This document shows, piece by piece, positions 27,594-35,962 of a DNA stretch of 64,000 nt; position 1 is the first letter of the stretch, and every line of letters starts with the position of its first letter. The stretch covers positions 3,100,001 through 3,164,000 of the forward strand of contig OZ220717.1 of assembly GCA_965116625.1 (NCBI GenBank), written 5' to 3'. The notes under the pieces are model-generated. The model made no database searches and had not been told where the DNA came from. It was given only the letters and a program-made list of their open reading frames with translations. The stretch is from VXNE01 sp965116625 (lineage in GTDB: Bacteria; Pseudomonadota; Gammaproteobacteria; Pseudomonadales; Azotimanducaceae). The position numbers and the translations under genes are program-made.

Positions 27594-27981
27594 TGGCTTA
27601 CGCTATCCGTGCGGTCCGCGGTCCGGTCGTCGCCGCGTTCCGCCTCGTCCTCTGACCTCCCGCGCGAGCAGTAGATTACCGCTTGCCCGGCGATCCCGAA
27701 ACCCGAATGTCCGGTCGGAACCGGAGGAGATTGTTGTCAACACGAAGGGTTTCAGAGAGTTAGTGAATCCGTGCACCAGAGTGGGGCATAAGATTTCCGG
27801 GTAGGAACCTTTACGTATGGGAAGGGTACTTTTATTCACAAGCCGCACTGTTCGGAGGTGCTTGAAATTACCGCCAAAAGTGAATCTATCAAATTAGAAA
27901 AATGTCCTATTAGCCTGTTATATCTAAATAAAGTGAACAAATTCACGATTCCGTAACACTTCATCCCCACTCCGTCGATAA
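27594..27981. other. AT-rich intergenic region between hemF and livH
   Basis: A 388-bp gap. From about 27760 to 27960 it is distinctly AT-rich. Read on the minus strand it offers a TATAAC hexamer (27917-27922) upstream of livH, with only weak -35 matches. A short dyad GTGAACAAATTCAC lies at 27933-27946, a possible operator or stem. No open frame here looks real, and I see no tRNA. Confidence 0.4.
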
Positions 27982-28914
27982 TCAGTCCCCAGACTTATCC
28001 ACAACGTCCAGCCAGTTTCGCGGCCGGAGAAAACGGCTGGTGAGGGCTGCCTCCGGCGAGTTCGGCGGCGGCCTGTAGCCGTACGTCCAGCGCGCCCGCG
28101 GGGGCAGGGAAGCCAGCACGGATTCCACGTTCCGTCCCGATTGCAGGCCGTACCGGGTTCCCCGATCCACCGCCAGGTTGAACTCCGCATACCGGCCGCG
28201 CCGAAACAGCATGAAGGCCTCTTCGCGTTCGCTCCAGGGCATCTTCGCGCGGCGCTCGAAAATAGGGGCATAGGCGGGCAGGAAGTGCTTTCCGACGCTG
28301 GCGGCGAGGGCGAGGCTGGCGTCGAATCCGCCCTCGGTCCAGTCGTCGAAAAAGATGCCGCCGACACCGCGCGGTTCGTCGCGGTGTGGCAGGTAGAAAT
28401 AGCTGTCGCAATTGGCCTTTAGCCGGGCGTGGACATCCCCGTGGGGACGGCAGGCCTCGTAGGCCGTCCGGTGCCAGTGCACCACATCCTCCGTGAATGG
28501 GTAGTAGGGCGTGAGGTCGAAACCGCCGCCGAAGTGCCAGTGGGGATCCTGGTCGATACCGGTGGTTTCGACGAGAAAGAACCGCAGGTTCATGTGGGCC
28601 GTCGGCACGTATGGGTTGCGGGGATGCACTATCAGCGAAATCGCGGTCGCCTGGAAGGGCTGTCCCGCCAGGTGCGGGTTGCGATCCGTGGCGGCGGCAG
28701 GGAGGCTGTCACCGATCGCGTGGGTGTACAGCACCGCGGCCTTTTCGATGTTGGCACCGTCCTGCAGCACCCTGGGCCGGGAAAGGCCGCCGTGGGGCAG
28801 GGCGGTGGCTTCACCCTGGAATGCCCCCTCGCCGTCCAGGGCCGTGAATTTCGCCTCGATCTCGTCCTGCAGGTCGCGGAAGAGCTGGCGCACGGGCTCG
28901 ATTCCTATTCTCAC
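27982..28914 (-). CDS. hemF: Oxygen-dependent coproporphyrinogen III oxidase
   Basis: A 310-residue HemF, the oxygen-dependent enzyme that decarboxylates coproporphyrinogen III to protoporphyrinogen IX in heme synthesis. Recognisable stretches are NPYVPTAHMNLRFF, WHFGGGFDLTPYYPF, and RGVGGIFFDDW, all conserved in the family. The GTG at 28914 gives the normal length; the open frame further upstream is not HemF-like. It is divergent from the acyl-CoA dehydrogenase gene. Confidence 0.94.
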   Translation of the reverse strand: MRIGIEPVRQLFRDLQDEIEAKFTALDGEGAFQGEATALPHGGLSRPRVLQDGANIEKAAVLYTHAIGDSLPAAATDRNPHLAGQPFQATAISLIVHPRNPYVPTAHMNLRFFLVETTGIDQDPHWHFGGGFDLTPYYPFTEDVVHWHRTAYEACRPHGDVHARLKANCDSYFYLPHRDEPRGVGGIFFDDWTEGGFDASLALAASVGKHFLPAYAPIFERRAKMPWSEREEAFMLFRRGRYAEFNLAVDRGTRYGLQSGRNVESVLASLPPRARWTYGYRPPPNSPEAALTSRFLRPRNWLDVVDKSGD

Positions 28915-29081
28915 GGTGGGTTTCGCCCTGAAATCTCCGACAACGATGCGCGCGGGCTGCCGCCACGGGTGGATTGGCCTTCCTTCATGTGCAGATCGCG
29001 TCTCGTGGCAGTCTTGCGGGTCGCAGGTCTGGCCGAAATTATGCAGTAGAATCCCGCGTTTGCTAGCCCCCGAAGTCACGC

Positions 29082-30701
29082 ATGGACAGATGCGAGCGCG
29101 CGCGGGAGATCGTGGCCGATGCGCGCCGCGCGCTCGACAGCGCGGCGGCCAACCTGAACGAAGAAGCGCAGATCGAACTCTACGACCTGGCGTTCTCCAG
29201 TGCCGAACTCACGGCGGCCGAAATCATGCTGGACTATGCCGCGCAGGACGCGCCGCCGGAGGAGCTGGCATTCAAGCAGTCCCTGGCGCTGACGTTCTGC
29301 GCCGAAGCGGCCAGCAACCTGCACCACAGGCTCCGGCTGCGGCCCAGCGCCTACGGATTGAGCGCCGATCAACTCCAGAACGACTACGTGGAACTCGCCG
29401 ACGCGTACCTGTCTCCCGGTCACCTGTGCGCCCTTGGACAGGCGTGGCGCGATCGGAGCGGGCGGTTGCCGGACGACGACCTCGACGAGGAAAAGTCGAT
29501 GATCCGCGAGACGTTCCGCCAGTTCGCGGACGAACGCGTGGCGCCGTTGGCCGAATCGATCCATCGCGAGGACGCGATGATCCCGGACTCGATCATCGAG
29601 GGGTTGAAGGAGCTTGGTTGCTTCGGATTGTGCGTGCCGGAGCGATACGGCGGATTGCAGCCGGACGGGAGCGAGGACCGGCTCGGCATGGTGATCGTGA
29701 CCGAGCAACTGTCGCGAGGCTCGCTCGGCGCCGCCGGCAGCCTGATCACCCGGCCGGAGATCATGGCACAGGCGCTGCTGGAAGGCGGTACCGAAGCGCA
29801 GAAAAAGCGCTGGCTGCCCGGCCTGGCCGCAGGGGATCCCCTGTGTGCCGTCTCCGTCACGGAACCGGGCACGGGGTCGGACGTGGCGGCGGTATCCCTC
29901 AGAGCGGAGAAAGCCGAAGGCGGATGGCTGCTTAACGGAGGCAAGACCTGGTGCACGTTCGCGGGCAAGGCGGGCGCGATCCTGGTACTGGCCCGGACCG
30001 ATCCGGATGTTCGGCCCGCGCACCGCGGGCTGTCGCTTTTCGTTGTCGAGAAGCCCGCCTTCGATGGGCACGACTTCGATTACGCCGAACCGCGGGGCGG
30101 GAGGGTCTCGGGGCGCGCGATCCCGACGATCGGGTATCGAGGTATGCATTCGTTCGAAATGTTCTACGACGATTTCTACGTGCCCGATGACGCGCTGGTG
30201 GGTGAATCCCAGGGACGCGGCAGGGGTTTCTACTACACGATGCGCGGTTTTTCGGGCGGTCGTCTGCAGACCGCCGCGCGCGCAAGCGGCCTGATGCGCG
30301 CGGCCTTCGAGGCGGCACTCGATTACGCGGAGAACCGCCAGGTTTTCGGCCGCGCCGTGGCGGACTATCCGTTGACCCTGCAGAAGCTCGCGCGCATGGG
30401 CATGCACATCGTCGCTTGCCGGCAGTTCTCGTACGCGGTTGCCGAGCGCATTGACGCCGGTGGGAGCCTCAAGACGGGAAGGAACGGCGCGCAGCTTGCA
30501 GCGAGCCTGGTCAAGCTGTTCGCGTGCAAGGTGGCGGAGAGCGTGACCCGGGAAGCGATGCAGATCCACGGCGGCATGGGCTACGGCGAAGAATCCGCGG
30601 TCAGCCGGTACTTCGTGGATGCGCGCGTGCTGTCCATTTTCGAGGGCGCGGAGGAAACCCTTGCCCTCAAGGTCGTTGGCCGGGCCTTGGTGGGGCCTTA
30701 G
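29082..30701 (+). CDS. Acyl-CoA dehydrogenase-like flavoprotein with N-terminal extension
   Basis: A 539-residue protein. From about residue 135 it is a normal acyl-CoA dehydrogenase: N-terminal helical domain, the flavin-binding AVSVTEPGTGSDVA, and the C-terminal QIHGGMGYGEESAVSRYFVDAR. The first ~130 residues are an extra helical domain that I do not recognise beyond related long-form family members. Electrons from such enzymes pass to ETF, encoded here at 46.9-48.6 kb. The exact acyl substrate is unknown. Confidence 0.9.
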   Translation: MDRCERAREIVADARRALDSAAANLNEEAQIELYDLAFSSAELTAAEIMLDYAAQDAPPEELAFKQSLALTFCAEAASNLHHRLRLRPSAYGLSADQLQNDYVELADAYLSPGHLCALGQAWRDRSGRLPDDDLDEEKSMIRETFRQFADERVAPLAESIHREDAMIPDSIIEGLKELGCFGLCVPERYGGLQPDGSEDRLGMVIVTEQLSRGSLGAAGSLITRPEIMAQALLEGGTEAQKKRWLPGLAAGDPLCAVSVTEPGTGSDVAAVSLRAEKAEGGWLLNGGKTWCTFAGKAGAILVLARTDPDVRPAHRGLSLFVVEKPAFDGHDFDYAEPRGGRVSGRAIPTIGYRGMHSFEMFYDDFYVPDDALVGESQGRGRGFYYTMRGFSGGRLQTAARASGLMRAAFEAALDYAENRQVFGRAVADYPLTLQKLARMGMHIVACRQFSYAVAERIDAGGSLKTGRNGAQLAASLVKLFACKVAESVTREAMQIHGGMGYGEESAVSRYFVDARVLSIFEGAEETLALKVVGRALVGP

Positions 30702-30707
30702 GCGCGA

Positions 30708-30751
30708 GGTTGTAACAACCCCGAACACAAGTTCGCATAATATATATTATG
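30708..30751. terminator. Three consecutive palindromes between convergent genes
   Basis: Between the acyl-CoA dehydrogenase stop (30701) and the gspM stop (30797) lie GGTTG-TAA-CAACC (30708-30720), CGAAC-ACAA-GTTCG (30722-30735) and the perfect 16-bp palindrome CATAATATATATTATG (30736-30751). Position suggests a bidirectional terminator, but only the last one is AT-rich and no classic GC stem plus T-run is present. Confidence 0.4.
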
Positions 30752-30796
30752 TTAAATAGCGTCTTTTATGGCCGTCCCCGGATCCGAGGGGTCGCC

Positions 30797-31300
30797 CTAC
30801 CGGATACTCAATCTCGCGTTGACCATTCCTTCGGCATCCTCTGCATCGATGGCCGCCTGAAGGATCCGGAGGTCCTCACCGACAAGCAGTGCGGTCCATC
30901 GCAGCACGTCGTTGAATGGCTGCTGGCGGATCACGACGTTGACGCTGCCATCGCTCTCCGGCCTGTATCGCGTGAGACGCACGTTCGCGTCGCGTGCCGT
31001 AGCGTCGATCAAAGTGAGAAGTGAACGGTTCGATGTGACGGGGGTCGAGTCGTCCCGTCTCTGTCGCGCTTCGACTTCGTGGGCGAGCATCCAGTCGAGC
31101 CGGGACTGCTGCTGTTCATGGCGCGCAAGTGCCGCAGTGCGAAAGTCGTATGCGGGCGCGAACGCGGCGGCGTAAAGAACCGCCACGGACACCACGGCGC
31201 CGGCGACCTGCAACAGGAGCCGCTCGCGTTGCTCAAGGGCCCGGTATCGCCGTTCCATGCCCGTATCCCGGAGGGCGGTCTGCAATCGCTCGAGAATCAT
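30797..31300 (-). CDS. gspM: Type II secretion protein GspM
   Basis: A 167-residue protein with a short cytoplasmic N-terminus containing the REQRERLL-like EQRERLLL, one transmembrane helix (about 30-48) and a periplasmic domain. GspM is an inner-membrane platform subunit that partners GspL. The start ATG overlaps the gspL stop by four bases (ATGA). It is the last visible gene of the cluster; gspN is not found after it. Confidence 0.88.
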   Translation of the reverse strand: MILERLQTALRDTGMERRYRALEQRERLLLQVAGAVVSVAVLYAAAFAPAYDFRTAALARHEQQQSRLDWMLAHEVEARQRRDDSTPVTSNRSLLTLIDATARDANVRLTRYRPESDGSVNVVIRQQPFNDVLRWTALLVGEDLRILQAAIDAEDAEGMVNARLSIR

Positions 31301-32586
31301 CGTTCAGAGGCGCCTTCGGGGATTCGAATGCGCAGGCGCGCACGTACGACGTTGTCGCGCTCTTCCGCGCTGCTAATGTCTACGGTGAGCCCCTGCCCTT
31401 CGAGTTCGCGCTTGAGTGCGTCGATCTCGGCGTAACCACGTAACCAGAGTTCGCTCGTGAGCTCGCTCCGGGAATCGTTGAAGGTAATCGACCTGACGTT
31501 GACGTCCGTGTTTCCCTGGACCGTTCCTGCCGCGAGTTGCCCCAGCAACAGGTGGAACGCGCCGCTTCCCGCACCGGATTCACGCAGCTTCGCCCGCATC
31601 TGGGCATATGCGTTGGGAACGCGCCGCTCGTTGGGATAGATGCTGCGATAGAGGTCCGTCGATTCCGCTGCGATGGCGTCGGCCCGGTGGTTTGCCACGT
31701 ATCCCTCGGCCATCAGCACGCCGAGGGTGACGATCAGCCATAGTGCGGCCAGAGCCGCCACACTGCGCCAACCCCCACGGGACGCGCGCGCCCGTTTCGC
31801 GGGGGTAAACGGTCCCTGCAGCAGGTTGACCTGTTCCCGGTCCCGTTCCCATCGCGAGGCAAGGAAGTCCAGCACGGTTCCTTCAAGCGGTGTGCGCCGA
31901 ACGGTGAATCCGTTGTGGTCCGCCTGTGGCCCGGACGGGTCGCCGCCTATCAGGAGCAGGTCAAGAGGCTGGTCCGTTTCGTCGAAACTTGCGCGGACCG
32001 ACTCCAGGACGTTGCCAAGCGTCGACGTCTCCACGCTGACGATGTCCTCGGGCGTCCTCACCAGCGCCTCGCCGTCCTCGAGGAGCACGCTCGCTGAACT
32101 CGCATCGCAAGGAAGCAGGCACGCGTCCGGCACCATGTGACCTGGACGCAGGCCGCTATCGGCGAGGCACGCGAGCCATCGGGCAATCAGTTTCCTGTCG
32201 ATCAGCGCGCAGCGGACAGGCTCCCCGCGCGAGATTGGCCCGTGCGCCAGGTGCAGGGTCTCGACATCCTGGGTAAGGAACTCCTCCACCGCGAACGGCA
32301 GTGCGCGCCGTATCTGTGCGGCGCGGCGGCCGGGGACCGTGCGGGACAGCCAGGCCACGTGGGCGCTGGGAACGAGGACCACGATGTTGTCCGGGTCGGC
32401 CAGTATTCCCTCGGCGTCGGGCACCGCTTCCGCTTCGAGGATACGAGCGGCGTCCGATTCGCCCTGCGCTACCGTGTTGCCGAGACCGTCGTGCACCAGC
32501 CACTGACAGCGGATGGTGTCCGTAGTCTCATTCGCACTACGGTCCGCCGGTCCCGGTGCCGACAGAATCCGGATGAACAGCCGCAC
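31297..32586 (-). CDS. gspL: Type II secretion protein GspL
   Basis: A 429-residue GspL: a cytoplasmic actin-like domain (about 1-255) that recruits the ATPase GspE, one transmembrane helix (about 277-295, VAALAALWLIVTLGVLMAEG) and a periplasmic ferredoxin-like domain. The motif RALPFAVEEFL in the cytoplasmic part is typical. The GTG start at 32586 has GGGGAG 7 nt upstream. Confidence 0.9.
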   Translation of the reverse strand: MRLFIRILSAPGPADRSANETTDTIRCQWLVHDGLGNTVAQGESDAARILEAEAVPDAEGILADPDNIVVLVPSAHVAWLSRTVPGRRAAQIRRALPFAVEEFLTQDVETLHLAHGPISRGEPVRCALIDRKLIARWLACLADSGLRPGHMVPDACLLPCDASSASVLLEDGEALVRTPEDIVSVETSTLGNVLESVRASFDETDQPLDLLLIGGDPSGPQADHNGFTVRRTPLEGTVLDFLASRWERDREQVNLLQGPFTPAKRARASRGGWRSVAALAALWLIVTLGVLMAEGYVANHRADAIAAESTDLYRSIYPNERRVPNAYAQMRAKLRESGAGSGAFHLLLGQLAAGTVQGNTDVNVRSITFNDSRSELTSELWLRGYAEIDALKRELEGQGLTVDISSAEERDNVVRARLRIRIPEGASER

Positions 32587-32666
32587 GAGGTATCTCCCCT
32601 ACTTCGACGAACCTAAAGCCAGGAACATTCACTAACTCAACTGGCCGCCCGGTGCAAGACGGCGAA

Positions 32667-33698
32667 TCAGGTGTTGCCGGCAGTATCAGTGCCGGCCGGG
32701 ACAGATTCGTAGGTGGACGGAACGCGACGGCCGAAGTCCCGGCCAAGGAGCCAGATCCGGCCCGTAGCCGGGTCGCGGTAGAGCGTCGAGACCAGTTCGG
32801 CCCGGGCATCGCCCAGGTCGACGCGCACCCGCACCTCGAAAAACGCGCTGGTCACCGTCAGTGCTTCGGCACTGTCGCGCAGTCCTGGGTACTGCGTTAC
32901 GGCCTCGGCAATGTCCTTGAACTCCCTCGCGGACTCCGCCAGTGCCTGGGCTTCTTCCGTTGCGAACGACGCGCCCAGGCTGTACAGGACAGTGCCTCCC
33001 GCCGTATTGGCGTTGACCCTGAGTTCGCTTACCGGGAGCAGCGCGACATGCGGTATCAACTGTTCGTACGCAGCCTTGGTAAACCCCTTTACGGCGAGCA
33101 TCGCGCTGGCGCTGGCGGCAGGTTGGTTGGCGGCACGATACGCGGGTTGGGCGAGCAGGTAGTCCTCGTCTTCCGCTCCGTATCCGTACACGGTTTCGTC
33201 GTCGTCTATCCAGTCGAGCCAGGCATCCGCCAGGTTGGGATCGAGTTGGAGTTGTGCCAGCAGACGCTTGAACCGCTGCAGGTGTTCCGGGGACCTGACC
33301 GCGTTCAGGTTGAGACGCCGTTCCAGGTCCACGATGGCAAGTTCGATCCGCCCTCCCTCGATTTCAAACGGTCGGATCGGCAACGCCCAGGTCTCGAGGA
33401 GCGTGTCCACGGTGCTGTCATTTGACCAGTCCTCGAACAGGAGCTGGCGCGCATAGGTCTCCGCGCCGAAGGCATGTTGGCGTGCCTGTCCGCCTTCGAA
33501 AACGTGTCGGGCGTGGGCAATGGTGAGCGACTGTCGCGAGATCATCTGGGATGCAATCGCACTGGCGAGCGCCACGACCAGCAATACGCTAACGAGCGCT
33601 ACCCCGGATGCACGACGGACGCCTTCGCCAGCATGGCCAGCAAATCCGGAACTCGCGCGGTGACGCTCTTGAATGAAATTTATTGCCTTATATAACAA
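32667..33698 (-). CDS. gspK: Type II secretion minor pseudopilin GspK
   Basis: A 343-residue minor pseudopilin with the GspK-type hydrophobic segment GVALVSVLLVVALASAIAS near residue 33, lacking the Glu5 seen in other pilins as usual for GspK. The large C-terminal domain has LERRLNLNAV and DWIDDD, characteristic of the family. The start is unsure: TTG at 33698 gives a 32-residue leader, long for a prepilin, with no clear ribosome-binding site. Confidence 0.88.
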   Translation of the reverse strand: MLYKAINFIQERHRASSGFAGHAGEGVRRASGVALVSVLLVVALASAIASQMISRQSLTIAHARHVFEGGQARQHAFGAETYARQLLFEDWSNDSTVDTLLETWALPIRPFEIEGGRIELAIVDLERRLNLNAVRSPEHLQRFKRLLAQLQLDPNLADAWLDWIDDDETVYGYGAEDEDYLLAQPAYRAANQPAASASAMLAVKGFTKAAYEQLIPHVALLPVSELRVNANTAGGTVLYSLGASFATEEAQALAESAREFKDIAEAVTQYPGLRDSAEALTVTSAFFEVRVRVDLGDARAELVSTLYRDPATGRIWLLGRDFGRRVPSTYESVPAGTDTAGNT

Positions 33699-33716
33699 AG
33701 GAATGAATACCCTATT

Positions 33717-34361
33717 TCAATTCACTTCGAGATTACGGTCGGGGTCTGCAACAAGGACGTGGGGTGCCATGTTCGTGGGGACCGTCCACAGGCGCTCGAT
33801 ATCGCCGTATGGAGGCAGCGTCATTTGCACGACCACGGCCGCGAGTCCTTTTTCCGCGGCGACGGAGTCACCTTCCGGCGGCCAGAACCTGTGCTCGACC
33901 CCGGCGGCATCCACCGCCAGGACTTCCATTTCCGTGATGTCGGCGAGCAATCGCTGTCGGATCGGGCGACTGTCCCGGGCGCGGTCGAGAACCGGCCAGT
34001 AGAGGCGAAACAATGCGTCTTCCACCCTCGCGTACGCGACCCGTTGCAGTTCCGACCGGCCCTGTCCCAGCGGATTGGCCCAGCCCCGCCTGGTCAGATG
34101 CAGTACTCCGAACTCGTCGATCTCGAACGCGGGATGCGAATCGCCGAATTCGTCACGCACGTCCCGATACGCGAGTTGCTGTACGTCACGCCGGATGATC
34201 TCGATGGCGCGCTGCACTTCGACGAGGCGTTGCGCCCGATCCTCGATGAGCTCCTGCATGTCGATGATCTGTACCAGCAGCCGATTCGACATGAGGCCAA
34301 TCACGGCGAACACCGCCAGGGCGACCAGCATCTCGATCAGGGTGAATCCGGACCGCTTCAC
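33717..34361 (-). CDS. gspJ: Type II secretion minor pseudopilin GspJ
   Basis: A 214-residue pseudopilin with the prepilin leader MKRSG followed by FTLIEMLVALAVFAVIG, including the conserved Glu5. GspJ joins GspI and GspK at the tip of the pseudopilus. The GTG start lies one base after the gspI stop. Confidence 0.93.
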   Translation of the reverse strand: MKRSGFTLIEMLVALAVFAVIGLMSNRLLVQIIDMQELIEDRAQRLVEVQRAIEIIRRDVQQLAYRDVRDEFGDSHPAFEIDEFGVLHLTRRGWANPLGQGRSELQRVAYARVEDALFRLYWPVLDRARDSRPIRQRLLADITEMEVLAVDAAGVEHRFWPPEGDSVAAEKGLAAVVVQMTLPPYGDIERLWTVPTNMAPHVLVADPDRNLEVN

Positions 34362-34362
34362 G

Positions 34363-34779
34363 TCAGTGTCGCCCGATGAACGCGGTCAGGGTATCGACGG
34401 GCCCCACTTCGCGTCCGTCTTCCACGGCGAAGACCGAGTATTCGGCCCGCCACAGCAGGGGATGATCCGTCTCGAGAATCTCCTCGACGACCAGCCACTC
34501 CCGGGAACCGAGATTGACGCGGCGGCGATCGGTGCCGGTGGACACCGGCGTACCTTCCACCACCTGGCCCAGGCGTACGCGCTCGATTTCGTTCTCCGCC
34601 ACCCACCGGGCGAGCGCCCGGCGCTCTATCGAGTAGGTCTGCGCCGCCGTGTCGCCTCCCCTGACGAGCACGGCGGTCGCGACGATCGACACGACGGCCA
34701 GCGCGACCATCAGCTCGATCAGCGTGAAGCCGGCTTTTTTTGGAAAGGACGCATCTGACGACCGAGGAAACCCCGGCAC
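34363..34779 (-). CDS. gspI: Type II secretion minor pseudopilin GspI
   Basis: A pseudopilin with the processing site KKAG-FTLIELMVALAVVSIV and Glu5. Its body contains the family segment ARWVAENEIERVRLG. The frame stays open far upstream (to 34995) through a 90-bp tandem duplication, which cannot be the native N-terminus. I use the GTG at 34779, preceded by GAGGA. Alternatively, an ATG at 34754 would give a perfect short leader (MRPFQKKAG) if the A7 run at 34735-34741 were one base longer, so a homopolymer error or frameshift at this run is possible. About 138 residues from the chosen start. Confidence 0.82.
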   Translation of the reverse strand: MPGFPRSSDASFPKKAGFTLIELMVALAVVSIVATAVLVRGGDTAAQTYSIERRALARWVAENEIERVRLGQVVEGTPVSTGTDRRRVNLGSREWLVVEEILETDHPLLWRAEYSVFAVEDGREVGPVDTLTAFIGRH

Positions 34780-34920
34780 TTCCTCGCGCGACAGCGGTGG
34801 GAGACACTTCCCCGGCTGAAGGCTCTTTTCAGGGTAGTCCGCGTCCCGCGACGGTGGAAACCCCGGCACTTTCTCACGCGTCAGCGGTGGGGGATACTTC
34901 CCCGGCTGAAGGCTCCTCAC
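34741..34920. repeat. 90-bp direct tandem duplication between gspH and gspI
   Basis: Two copies with a period of exactly 90 bp (about 34741-34830 and 34831-34920). Shared landmarks on the plus strand are GGAAACCCCGGCACTT, CAGCGGTGGG and CTTCCCCGGCTGAAGGCTC, each repeated 90 bp apart with a few substitutions. Since 90 is a multiple of three, the gspI frame stays open through both copies. A related copy occurs near 42055-42105. Confidence 0.85.
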
Positions 34921-34922
34921 GC

Positions 34923-35480
34923 TCAAGTTCGTTCGTCCGATTGATCCGCACGGGACGCCCGCGTACGGGAGATTCCGTCGGAAGTCACCGACCACGGGGT
35001 ATGTCCACCAGCACGGATACTGATGTGGAACGGAGTCTGCTCGCCGCTTGCCAGGATCAATACCTGGGGAGTGTGGGAGCTCGCATCGCCCTCCTCCTCC
35101 GGGGTCCCCTGCCCTTCCTGCCTTCCGGCCAACTGACCCGGTGCAGCATCCCAGTCGGAGAGTTGCAGGGACAGGACCACGCCTTCCGGAGCACTACGGG
35201 TTCTGAAAGTGCGCTTCGATGCAGCCCGCCAGGTGCCCACGAGTTCGTCGTGGACCAGGAATCCGTATCGCGTCTGGTCGACGAACACTCCCCAGGACTC
35301 GTTCCGGCTGACCGATTCGGCCCGCGCGAGTTCGATCAGTTCCGCGAGCCGCCTGGCTTCCGTCTCCACTTCGCGCGCCCGGTCGGCACCCATCGAATGG
35401 AGTATCACGACGCCGGCCAGGACGCCGATGATTGCCATGACGATGAATATCTCGATGAACGTGAACCCGGCGTGCGTCAT
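34923..35480 (-). CDS. gspH: Type II secretion minor pseudopilin GspH
   Basis: A 185-residue pseudopilin with leader MTHAG and mature start FTFIEIFIVMAIIGVLAG, followed by ARRLAELIELARAESVSR, a region conserved in GspH. The ATG at 35480 gives the normal short leader; an upstream GTG (35525) would add 15 residues. The C-terminal 50 residues are Ser/Thr/Arg-rich and end close to the duplicated segment. Confidence 0.88.
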   Translation of the reverse strand: MTHAGFTFIEIFIVMAIIGVLAGVVILHSMGADRAREVETEARRLAELIELARAESVSRNESWGVFVDQTRYGFLVHDELVGTWRAASKRTFRTRSAPEGVVLSLQLSDWDAAPGQLAGRQEGQGTPEEEGDASSHTPQVLILASGEQTPFHISIRAGGHTPWSVTSDGISRTRASRADQSDERT

Positions 35481-35539
35481 GTGCAGCCGCACCGGACACA
35501 AGCGTCGTGGTAGCCCGGAACTCACGCGAGCGGCGCCCG

Positions 35540-35959
35540 TCAGAGGTCGCGATAGTGGATGTCCGCCGCGGACCCTTCGCCGCCCTCCTTGCCGTCGGCG
35601 CCCAGCGAGTACAGTTCGAACGTATCACCTGCATTGATGTAGACGTAGGGGTTCTGCCACGGGTCGGTCGGGACCTTTCTGGCATAACCCCCCGGGGTGT
35701 AGTTCATCGGCTCCGGGAGCCCGCTCGGCTTGTTCACCAGGGCTTCGAGACCCTGGTCCGTGGACGGGTAATGGGCGTTGTCGAGGCGATACATGTCGAG
35801 GGTTGCGCCGACGCTGCGCAGATCGGTCATCGCCGCGGTGCGGCGGGCCTGGTCGCTGCGGCCGATGAGGTTGGGCACGAACAGCGCGGCGATCACGCCG
35901 ATGATGACCACCACCAGCATGATTTCCACGAGGGTGAAACCGGCGCGCCGTCTGTTCAT
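35540..35959 (-). CDS. gspG: Type II secretion major pseudopilin GspG
   Basis: A 139-residue major pseudopilin with leader MNRRRAG and mature start FTLVEIMLVVVIIGVIAA. The C-terminal half has the GspG calcium-site pattern DPWQNPYVYI and the tail YSLGADGKEGGEGSAADI, the usual ligand loop. It is the main subunit of the type II pseudopilus. Confidence 0.96.
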   Translation of the reverse strand: MNRRRAGFTLVEIMLVVVIIGVIAALFVPNLIGRSDQARRTAAMTDLRSVGATLDMYRLDNAHYPSTDQGLEALVNKPSGLPEPMNYTPGGYARKVPTDPWQNPYVYINAGDTFELYSLGADGKEGGEGSAADIHYRDL

Positions 35960-35962
35960 GGT

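Noticed and set aside
27995..28003. Perfect DnaA box TTATCCACA
   Set aside because: It lies inside the hemF coding end (VVDKS), is single, and no dnaA, dnaN or AT-rich unwinding element is near; chance is likelier than an origin.
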